Shown here in pieces: positions 1-5,139 of a stretch of DNA of 5,314 nucleotides (positions within the stretch are counted from its first letter, which is position 1; every line of letters begins with the position of its first letter). The stretch is from assembly GCA_902803015.1 (NCBI GenBank), contig CADCOL010000124.1:1-5314 (forward strand), read 5' to 3'. The position numbers and the translations under genes are program-made. The DNA comes from an uncultured Lachnospiraceae bacterium. GTDB taxonomy: Bacteria > Bacillota > Clostridia > Lachnospirales > Lachnospiraceae. The notes under the pieces are model-generated. The model worked only from the letters and a program-made list of their open reading frames with translations, did not search any database and was not told the origin of the DNA.

Positions 1-308
1 CGACGCTTCGGGAAATGGGGAGCGGTATTTCGGAAAAAGATGCATATGAGAATCTCAGTAATCGCTGTTCTTTGCCGGAGGTCTCCAGACTGTGTTCCCT
101 TTTGATTCGAAACCTTAAAAGAGGCAGTGAGGGCTTGGGAAATGAGATACGCAGAGAAGGGCATAATGCTTTGTTATCCAGAAAAGAGATTTTCCAAAAG
201 AGAGGAGAGATCGCCGGAACAAAGCTGCTGCTTCCCATGATGCTGTATCTGCTGATTGTCATGGTGCTGATTCTTTATCCTGCATTTAATGCCTTTTCCG
301 CATTTTAG
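1..308 (+). CDS. tadC: TadC-like type II secretion system F domain protein, C-terminal fragment
   Basis: The reading frame is already open at the left edge (first whole codon at base 3) and ends with TAG at 306-308, so only about the last 101 residues are present. The fragment has the pattern of the second half of a T2SSF domain: a Gly-Ile-containing amphipathic helix, a 'LPEV...L...L' helix as in TadB/TadC proteins, a basic segment (RREGHNALLSRKEIFQKR), and a final hydrophobic segment (LLLPMMLYLLIVMVLILYPA) that would be the last membrane helix. In the family, TadB and TadC form the inner-membrane platform that couples the TadA ATPase to pilin extrusion. The position directly before a Flp-like pilin fits TadC better than TadB, but the fragment alone cannot separate the two. 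The ATG at base 15 is internal and not a start. Confidence 0.85.
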   Translation, partial: TLREMGSGISEKDAYENLSNRCSLPEVSRLCSLLIRNLKRGSEGLGNEIRREGHNALLSRKEIFQKRGEIAGTKLLLPMMLYLLIVMVLILYPAFNAFSAF

Positions 309-341
309 GAAGGGATGGGGAAGAAGATAGAAATAAAGCAG

Positions 342-350
342 AAGGGAGGA
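342..350 (+). promoter_or_regulatory. Strong ribosome binding site of the Flp-like pilin gene
   Basis: AAGGGAGGA lies 8 bases before the ATG at 359. It is the strongest Shine-Dalgarno match in the window, which suits a major pilin needed in many copies, and it supports the small gene as real. The rest of the 50-base gap after the upstream gene (309-358) is purine-rich and shows no convincing promoter or terminator. Confidence 0.8.
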
Positions 351-358
351 TACTTGGT

Positions 359-526
359 ATGGAAATATTGAAAAGATTTCTTATGGAAGAAGACGGTTTG
401 TCCACAGTTGAAATCATTCTGATTTTGGTTGTTTTGGTCGGACTGGTTTTAATCTTCAAAGAAGAAATGATTAAGATTGTTGAGAATGTGTTTAAGACGA
501 TTACAAAGCAGATTAATAAGGTTTGA
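359..526 (+). CDS. Flp1-like type IVb mini-pilin (55 aa)
   Basis: This short gene encodes 55 residues starting MEILKRFLMEEDG and ending TKQINKV. It has the layout of a Flp-type prepilin: a short charged leader, then G13|LSTVE18, where cleavage after Gly13 gives the mature protein a Glu at position +5, followed at once by a hydrophobic helix (residues 19-33, IILILVVLVGLVLIF) and an amphipathic tail (KEEMIKIVENVFKTITKQ). In the family, mature pilins polymerise through this hydrophobic helix into the Tad/Flp fibre on the cell surface. It sits between the platform gene and pseudopilin-like genes, and a TadV/CpaA-type peptidase able to process it is encoded at 3046-3501. An excellent RBS (342-350) fixes the start. 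Its tail lacks the Tyr/Phe pair seen in many proteobacterial Flp pilins, as expected for the clostridial Flp1-like branch. It is probably the major pilin; this role is inferred. Confidence 0.88.
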   Translation: MEILKRFLMEEDGLSTVEIILILVVLVGLVLIFKEEMIKIVENVFKTITKQINKV

Positions 527-543
527 CGGGAAGAATGATAAGA

Positions 544-2064
544 ATGAAAAGAAAAAGCAGGGAACCGGAAGGGATTATAACGATATATCTGACAATCACT
601 TTTACGGTGCTTTTGTCCTTGTTTGCAGGAGCCTGGGAGGGAGCCAGAATCAGCGCTTATCGTGTAATGCTGGAATGCGCTTTTCATAGCGCTGCGTTCT
701 CTGCTTTTGGAGAGTATCACAAAGAGCTAAAGGAACAATATGATTTATTCTTTATAGATTTGAGCTATATGACGGATATGCCGTCCGTCGCAAAGCTCTC
801 ATCAAGAGTACAGAATGACATGATCACAAATTTGCAGCCGCCGGAAACCCGACTTTTGTTTGCGAAGGATTTCTTCGGAACCGGAACGGTTCAGGTGAAA
901 GTTAAGGATTCGGAAATGGCGACAGACCTATTTGGCAGCGTATTGGAGAAGCAGGCAGCAGAATATGTAAAAGACAATACGCCGGTCGGAATTGCAGAGG
1001 ATCTTGTGTCTCTGGTAAAAATCCAAAAGGAATACGAGCTGGATGAAGATTCCTTTGAAAAAAGACGTCAGGAAAACCAAAAAAGTGAAAAATCGGAAAA
1101 CCGGGAAAGAGAATACGGAGAAGAAAAACAAACCAGAATTTATCAGCAAATCGGCTTTGAATACAATTTCCTGAATGCGCTGGATGTTTTGGTTGTAAAA
1201 AAAGATGCGTTTACCGTATCGGGGAAATTTTTAAATCCTTTGGACATCCCGTCTTTACGCACATCTGTTTTGAAAAGTGATGCCGGGAGTTTTCGGGAAG
1301 TAAGCTATGACCCTTTGCAGGATGCGTATTTTACGGAATATGTAGTTCGAAAGTGTGGAAACTATGCAAGGCCGAAGGAGGGTAGTTTCCTAAGTTATGA
1401 AGCAGAATATGTATACGGAGGTTTCCTCAATGACTCCAAGAACTTAAGCTTTACCATTCGGAGTATTTTCTATATTCGAACGGCTGCTAATTATGCATCG
1501 CTGAAAAAGGACAAAGACAAGAGAGAAAGAGTGGAATTGATAGCGGCGGGAATTTCTGCGCTGACAGAAATCCCACAGAAGGCAGCGGAAGAGGCTATCT
1601 ATTGTTTGTGGGCCGGAGGAGAAGCCACCTATGATGTGGGGGACCTGCTTCGAGGAGAGAAAGTCTCGCTGATTAAGGATGCGAAAGAGTTTCATCTTTC
1701 CATTGAAAACGGTTTTGAAAACCTTCTGTCGGTCGGGACGGAGCAGATTTCTGCAGCATTGGAGGATCAAAGCGGGAAAAAAACGCCGGAAGAAACAGTG
1801 CTGGGCAGCTATTTTGAAACCGGAGATTCTTTGAAGGTCGACATTAAGCTTTCCTATGAAGACTATCTAAGATTGTTGATTCTTCAGGTTCCGGGAGAAG
1901 TCAGGAGTTTAAGAATGCTGGATATTATAGAAACCGATATACGACAGACGAAAGGGAACGAGTATTTTCGAATTGATTTTTGCCTGGATGCGGCAATGTT
2001 TGAAGTACAGGGAACCGATGCATACGGAAAAAACTATTATATGAAACGGCAATATGCATATTAA
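544..2064 (+). CDS. DUF5702-like large Tad-locus surface/pseudopilin protein
   Basis: About 506 residues. The N-terminus is a short basic leader, then G10-IITIY and a hydrophobic segment (about residues 14-29), followed by a sequence of the type seen in clostridial DUF5702 proteins: 'GARISAYRVMLECA', then 'FGEYHKELKEQYDLFFID'. The rest is a large, soluble, presumably extracytoplasmic part with a very charged, probably coiled-coil or disordered stretch near residues 165-198, and it ends in an aromatic tail (YYMKRQYAY). I recognise the family from this pattern and from the locus; its biochemical role is not known to me, and a minor-pilin or tip function is inference. Three starts are possible: TTG 523 (overlaps the previous stop as TTGA), ATG 535 and ATG 544. 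I chose 544 because GGGAAG (528-533) lies 10 bases before it and the protein then begins MKRKSREPEG, like relatives. The stop TAA is at 2062-2064. Confidence 0.75.
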   Translation: MKRKSREPEGIITIYLTITFTVLLSLFAGAWEGARISAYRVMLECAFHSAAFSAFGEYHKELKEQYDLFFIDLSYMTDMPSVAKLSSRVQNDMITNLQPPETRLLFAKDFFGTGTVQVKVKDSEMATDLFGSVLEKQAAEYVKDNTPVGIAEDLVSLVKIQKEYELDEDSFEKRRQENQKSEKSENREREYGEEKQTRIYQQIGFEYNFLNALDVLVVKKDAFTVSGKFLNPLDIPSLRTSVLKSDAGSFREVSYDPLQDAYFTEYVVRKCGNYARPKEGSFLSYEAEYVYGGFLNDSKNLSFTIRSIFYIRTAANYASLKKDKDKRERVELIAAGISALTEIPQKAAEEAIYCLWAGGEATYDVGDLLRGEKVSLIKDAKEFHLSIENGFENLLSVGTEQISAALEDQSGKKTPEETVLGSYFETGDSLKVDIKLSYEDYLRLLILQVPGEVRSLRMLDIIETDIRQTKGNEYFRIDFCLDAAMFEVQGTDAYGKNYYMKRQYAY

Positions 2065-2069
2065 TTGAA

Positions 2070-2207
2070 ATATGATGTGGCTTGGCACTTCCTCTTTGAG
2101 ACCTCCTTTCTATGGAGGATAGTTACTGCAAATCTGAGAAAATCGTGTTGGGTCCTCACTTAACCATTTCTTATATCCCAAAGAGGAAGGTTCAAGCCAC
2201 ATCATGT
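2070..2207. repeat. Long imperfect inverted repeat filling the gap between DUF5702-like and TadE-like genes
   Basis: The left arm is ATGATGTGGCTTG (2072-2084), a 3-base break, then CTTCCTCTTTG (2088-2098). The right arm is CAAAGAGGAAG (2179-2189), a 3-base break, then CAAGCCACATCAT (2193-2205). The arms are perfectly complementary over 13 and 11 bases, with additional possible pairs A2070-T2207, T2071·G2206 and G2085·T2192, the last two being wobble pairs in RNA. The 80-base interior (2099-2178) holds a smaller hairpin. No U-run follows the right arm, so it is not a standard terminator. In the operon mRNA it would form a long stem that could stabilise or cleave the transcript (an RNase III-like substrate) or control the downstream TadE-like gene. 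It could equally be a small non-autonomous transposable element: TTGAA occurs on both sides (2065-2069 and 2212-2216), but at unequal distances. No similar copy is present elsewhere in this window. Confidence 0.9.
2102..2118 (+). other. Small internal hairpin carrying a 16S rRNA 3'-tail-like sequence
   Basis: CCTCC (2102-2106) can pair with GGAGG (2114-2118) around a 7-base loop. The first strand and loop belong to ACCTCCTTTCTA (2101-2112), identical to the 3' end of Firmicutes 16S rRNA including the anti-Shine-Dalgarno core. GAGGA (2115-2119) can instead pair with TCCTC (2153-2157), so two structures compete. Whether either forms in vivo is not known. Confidence 0.5.
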
Positions 2208-2213
2208 GCAGTT

Positions 2214-2222
2214 GAAGGTGGA
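2214..2222 (+). promoter_or_regulatory. Ribosome binding site of the first TadE-like gene
   Basis: GAAGGTGGA lies just outside the inverted repeat and 4 bases before the ATG at 2227. It is partly complementary to the CCTCCTT in the repeat interior (six of seven pairs over AAGGTGG), so the upstream element could in principle mask it. That control is inferred only. Confidence 0.65.
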
Positions 2223-2226
2223 ATAA

Positions 2227-3033
2227 ATGAATAAAAAAGAAAATCGGTTTAAAGCTGCATCCGTAACCGTGGAATGTACGCTTGTTCTGCCGTTATTTCT
2301 TTTCTTTACCATACAGTTGTTCTCTGCGTTTGAAATGCTTTCGACATATGTTCGGATGCAGACGGTTTTGGAGGAGGTTACCGTAGAAGCGGCAACCGTT
2401 CTCGGGATTACCGAAGAGGATGTTTCAGAAGAGATGTCCTTTCTGCTTTCCGAAACCCTGATACGGGAAGAAATAACGAGAAAGGCCGGAATTGAATGGT
2501 TGTCGAAGTCTCCAATTATCGGAGGGGCAGCAGGACTACATTTGTTTCGATGCAATTTGGGAATGGACCACAAGAGCGTCAGTCTTATTCTGACGTATCG
2601 CGTAAAACCGTGGTTTGCCTTTGGAAATGTCGGCAGGATGACACTTGTAAATTCCTGTAAAGCGAATATTTGGAAAGGGTATGAAGCAGATTCCGGCGAA
2701 CAGGACGAAGAGAAAGTATATGTTACGGCAACCGGTTCGGCCTATCATTTATATCCCGATTGTCGATATCTGATAGCGGATTCACGAACTGTATCGGGAA
2801 AAGATCTTGGGAAGGCAAGAAACAATAACGGAGAAAAATATTACGCATGTGAGCTATGCAGCAAAGGAGATACGGTACAGGAAGATGCGTTATACAGCAT
2901 TACTTCATGGGGGAGTCGGTATCATTCCGATCCTGCCTGTAAAGCGTTAATAAAAAATGTCAAAGCAATCTCTGTTTCTGAGATTGGGACAAGGCATCTT
3001 TGTTCGAAATGTGCCGGCCGTTCAGGGGAGTAA
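2227..3033 (+). CDS. TadE-like pseudopilin with C-terminal tandem H-x4-C/C-x2-C repeats
   Basis: The protein has 268 residues. The N-terminus matches TadE-like pseudopilins: a basic leader, then A11|SVTVE16 followed by a hydrophobic helix (about 17-35, CTLVLPLFLFFTIQLFSAF), with Glu at +5 but Ala instead of the usual Gly before the cleavage point. Residues about 36-150 form the body typical of the family. The C-terminus is unusual: two related modules, the first with 'VYVTATGSAYH' H174, C179 and C208-x2-C211, the second with 'LYSITSWGSRYH' H233, C238 and C259-x2-C262. Each supplies one His and three Cys and resembles the small Y-H-x4-C...C-x2-C zinc-binding-like modules found at the ends of some secreted clostridial proteins. 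They should lie outside the membrane, where they might bind metal or form disulfides; neither is shown. The start is set by GAAGGTGGA at 2214-2222. The next gene follows after 12 bases, so the two are co-transcribed. Confidence 0.82.
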   Translation: MNKKENRFKAASVTVECTLVLPLFLFFTIQLFSAFEMLSTYVRMQTVLEEVTVEAATVLGITEEDVSEEMSFLLSETLIREEITRKAGIEWLSKSPIIGGAAGLHLFRCNLGMDHKSVSLILTYRVKPWFAFGNVGRMTLVNSCKANIWKGYEADSGEQDEEKVYVTATGSAYHLYPDCRYLIADSRTVSGKDLGKARNNNGEKYYACELCSKGDTVQEDALYSITSWGSRYHSDPACKALIKNVKAISVSEIGTRHLCSKCAGRSGE

Positions 3034-3045
3034 ACCGAAGAATAA

Positions 3046-3501
3046 ATGGAAATCCTAATTGATAAGATAAGAATTACAATCTGTTTTCTTTTCCTTCTTA
3101 TGGAGGGGTGGTCCGATCGGAAAAAGAAAAGAATCCATCTGATTCCGGTAGCGATATTCGGATTGGCAGGGATTTGTCTATGCGCTTTTCAAGGACCGAA
3201 GGATATTGCATATGCGTTTTTCGGCATGGTACCGGGAGCAATGGTTTTGCTGTTGGCATATGCCACAGGCGAAAAAATAGGGTACGGAGACGGTTTTGTA
3301 CTGATGGCTACGGGAGTTTTGTTGGGTTTTCGAATGAATCTTTTAATGATGCTGTTTGGAGTTTTTTTGGCATCTCTGTCGGGAATCTGGATTCTGATAC
3401 GAAAGAAAGGAAACCGAAAAACAAAAATACCGTTTGTGCCATATCTGATTCCGGGTCTGACTTTGACACTGGCAATGGTTTTACAGGGAAATGAAATATG
3501 A
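3046..3501 (+). CDS. tadV: TadV/CpaA-type prepilin peptidase (A24 family)
   Basis: This is a 151-residue, very hydrophobic protein of the aspartic prepilin peptidase family A24, which cuts the leader of Flp pilins and pseudopilins on the cytoplasmic face of the membrane. The two catalytic aspartates are visible: D24 in 'GWSDRKKKRIHL' and D82 in the G-x-G-D signature G79-Y-G-D82. The C-terminal 'KIPFVPYLIPG' (127-137) is also typical. About five membrane helices can be drawn. The length equals the short TadV/CpaA type, without the N-terminal methyltransferase domain of PilD-like enzymes. It lies between two TadE-like genes that are its likely substrates, with the Flp-like pilin further upstream. 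The RBS is weak (GAAG at 3037-3040, 5 bases before ATG), so translation may be coupled to the preceding gene. The stop TGA overlaps the next start as ATGA (3498-3501). Confidence 0.92.
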   Translation: MEILIDKIRITICFLFLLMEGWSDRKKKRIHLIPVAIFGLAGICLCAFQGPKDIAYAFFGMVPGAMVLLLAYATGEKIGYGDGFVLMATGVLLGFRMNLLMMLFGVFLASLSGIWILIRKKGNRKTKIPFVPYLIPGLTLTLAMVLQGNEI

Positions 3502-4067
3502 AAGAAAAAGAGAAGACAGAAAACGGAAGTATCACGATAGAAAGTGCTTTGATTATGCCGGTTGTATTATATGTAATCGTCTTGCTCGTATATCTGCTTT
3601 TGTTTTTGTATAACCGAAATGTATGTTATGATGCTGCCTTGTTGTCTGCAAAGCAGGCCGCTTATTTCGAATCGGATACGAATCGCCAGATCGAGAAAAA
3701 AATGAAAGAGAAATGCGAAGAGGCATTGCTGGATCGATTAGTCGGAGTCGAGAATCTTTCCGTAAAGATATCTGTAAGCCGGTTTCGGACGGAAACGGAG
3801 ATAAGTGCCCGAATGTGTTTTCTGGATGCTCCGGTAATAAAGGGACTTATTCCGTTTGGAGAGATAAAAGTAAAAGGAAGTGCGGAGCGTTTTCGCCCGG
3901 TGGATTATTTTCGGGCAATGAAAAAAGTCGAGTATTTAAGCGATTGGATAAAGGAGAGAAGGCAGAATGAATATGGCGGTGGAATACAAGAGGGATATGA
4001 GTCGCAATTACCTGATTTTACCGAGAATATGCAACTCTTACCAGGTTCGGATGGTAACGCGGAATAG
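3498..4067 (+). CDS. Second TadE-like pseudopilin
   Basis: The protein has 189 residues. It starts with a charged leader and the cleavage-site pattern G10|SITIE15, followed by a long hydrophobic helix (about 16-38, 'SALIMPVVLYVIVLLVYLLL'). Gly at -1 and Glu at +5 make it a standard class III prepilin-like substrate for the peptidase encoded just before it. The body (40-145) has the alternating beta-strand pattern of TadE/TadF-like proteins and the 'RFRPVDYFR' segment (131-139) common in clostridial members. In the family these are minor pilin-like proteins needed for fibre assembly. The ATG shares bases with the upstream stop (ATGA), so translation is probably coupled. The last 33 residues, rich in Gly, Glu and Gln, are encoded inside the start of the next gene in another frame and look like a poorly constrained tail. 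Whether it is closer to TadE or TadF cannot be told from sequence reading alone. Confidence 0.82.
   Translation: MKEKEKTENGSITIESALIMPVVLYVIVLLVYLLLFLYNRNVCYDAALLSAKQAAYFESDTNRQIEKKMKEKCEEALLDRLVGVENLSVKISVSRFRTETEISARMCFLDAPVIKGLIPFGEIKVKGSAERFRPVDYFRAMKKVEYLSDWIKERRQNEYGGGIQEGYESQLPDFTENMQLLPGSDGNAE
3951..3962 (+). promoter_or_regulatory. Ribosome binding site of the FHA gene, inside the TadE-like gene
   Basis: AAGGAGAGAAGG holds two Shine-Dalgarno cores. AAGGAG is 10 bases before ATG 3967, and AGAAGG is 4 bases before 3967 and 10 bases before the in-frame ATG 3973. This strong site supports a start within the upstream reading frame and therefore supports the long gene overlap. Confidence 0.75.
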
Positions 4068-5091
4068 ACCGGATGGTTTTTTGCCTGTTACGGAAAAACA
4101 AAAAGAAGGGGAAGAAAAGCTGTGCTATGATATTTCGTCCAGATTGTCCCTGGAAAGATTGTATGAAAAAAAGGATATGGGCTTTGAGGAAATCAGGCGT
4201 TTCTTTGTTTCCTGGCAGGAGGCAAATCTGTCTGCGGAAAGATATTTGCTGACCTCATCGTTTTTGATTTGTGATCCAAAGTATATTTATATGGATCCGT
4301 CCGGTCTGAAAACGGAATGGATCTGTTATCCCAAAGAAGAGGAGACACCATATCCCGAAGATTTGAAACTTCTTGCGGAATTCATTTTGGAAAAAGCCAA
4401 TCGTGAGGATTCAAAGGCCGCAGAAGCGGCATACGCTTTTTATAAAGCGGTAAAAGAGGATTCTTTTCTTCTTCCCGATTTGTTGAAAATGTTTGAAAAA
4501 ATGGCGGAAAAAACGGAAGAAGATCTCGAACCTGAGGGACCGGTTAAAGCCGAATGTCCAAGGGAAGAGAATGAAACACCGGAACAGATTTGGGAAAGAA
4601 AACCGAAAGAGAGTCTTTTTGTAAGAATAGGACGATTTGTGGAAGAAAAGCTTTTGAAAAGAGGAACGCACAGATTAAAAGTCGAGAAAACCGAGCAACC
4701 GCGGGAAAACGTTCGAAGAAAAGAAGAAGCAGCAGATTCTTTTGCGTGGATGTCTCAGCAGGAGGAGTCCGGGGAAACGGTTCTTTTGGCGGGAGAATCG
4801 GAAGAAGTCCGAGAATTGTATTCCATGTCGGACGGAAGGCGATTTTGTCTTGATCCGCTTCCCGTGACAATCGGGAAACTGAAAAAAGAGGTGGATTTGT
4901 ATTTGGATTCTCCCGGAATTTCGCGTTATCACGCCAGAATTCTGGAAGCAGACAATGCTATCTGGGTGGAGGACACGAATTCGAAAAACGGAGTTGTCGT
5001 GAATGAATACAGGCTTTCGGCATTCGAGAAGGTTAAGCTGACACCCGGCGACCGTATCTACTTCGGCAGGGAGGGTTTTATCTTTCGTTGA
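3967..5091 (+). CDS. DUF6382-like protein with C-terminal FHA domain
   Basis: The protein has 374 residues. The N-terminal 180 residues, beginning 'YKRDMSRNYLIL', resemble the DUF6382 domain that precedes FHA domains in Clostridia. A low-complexity, highly charged linker (about 182-280) follows, then an FHA domain (about 284-374). FHA hallmarks are visible: 'VTIGK' (300-304), S319-R-Y-H322, 'DTNSKNG' (336-342) with N341-G342, and V345-N346. FHA domains bind phosphothreonine, so the protein probably links the Tad machine to Ser/Thr kinase signalling in the cytoplasm. There is no signal peptide or membrane helix. The usual binding Arg in the 'GR' position is Lys304 here, so phosphopeptide affinity could differ. 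Start 3967 (or 3973) is supported by the RBS at 3951-3962 and by family-like residues right after it. The stop TGA (5089-5091) overlaps the -35 box of the next gene's promoter. Confidence 0.85.
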   Translation: MNMAVEYKRDMSRNYLILPRICNSYQVRMVTRNRPDGFLPVTEKQKEGEEKLCYDISSRLSLERLYEKKDMGFEEIRRFFVSWQEANLSAERYLLTSSFLICDPKYIYMDPSGLKTEWICYPKEEETPYPEDLKLLAEFILEKANREDSKAAEAAYAFYKAVKEDSFLLPDLLKMFEKMAEKTEEDLEPEGPVKAECPREENETPEQIWERKPKESLFVRIGRFVEEKLLKRGTHRLKVEKTEQPRENVRRKEEAADSFAWMSQQEESGETVLLAGESEEVRELYSMSDGRRFCLDPLPVTIGKLKKEVDLYLDSPGISRYHARILEADNAIWVEDTNSKNGVVVNEYRLSAFEKVKLTPGDRIYFGREGFIFR

Positions 5092-5116
5092 TTTTTCCCC
5101 TGAATCCTTATATAAT
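5088..5116 (+). promoter_or_regulatory. Predicted sigma-A-type promoter for the gene at 5140
   Basis: TTGATT (5088-5093) and a perfect TATAAT (5111-5116) are separated by exactly 17 bases. Transcription would start near 5123, giving a leader of under 20 bases that contains AAAGAGG (5126-5132), 7 bases before ATG 5140. The -35 box overlaps the stop codon of the FHA gene. No terminator is visible between the two genes, so read-through from the Tad operon is also possible. Confidence 0.75.
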
Positions 5117-5139
5117 ATCTCATACAAAGAGGTATCTGT

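Noticed and set aside
286..720. Minus-strand open frames here and at 928-1149, 1444-1770, 2202-2573, 2536-2748, 3308-3535, 4411-4671, 4544-4870 and 4675-5202.
   Set aside because: They lie opposite well-supported + strand genes, lack ribosome binding sites I could recognise, and their products are Phe/Ser/Arg-rich as expected for antisense of purine-rich coding sequence.
2148..2177. Possible promoter TTGGGT / TATATC within the inverted repeat, before the first TadE-like gene.
   Set aside because: Both boxes are poor (about three and four of six consensus positions), the spacing is 18, and the -10 lies against the right arm of the stem. It is not strong enough to call.
2065..2216. TTGAA on both sides of the inverted repeat (2065-2069 and 2212-2216) as a transposition target duplication.
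   Set aside because: The copies lie 2 and 6 bases from the repeat ends and are only 5 bases of a common AT-rich word. They cannot be called a target duplication without relatives lacking the element.
2179..2226. Inverted repeat as an intrinsic terminator after the DUF5702-like gene.
   Set aside because: The right arm is followed by a mixed sequence (GTGCAGTTGAAGG) with no T-run, and the loop of 80 bases is far too long for a normal terminator.
3108..3494. Plus-strand frame inside the prepilin peptidase gene, and similar ones at 477-689, 3713-3970 and 4590-4853.
   Set aside because: They are shifted frames within genes whose products have clear motifs; the translations are low in hydrophobic order and match nothing recognisable.
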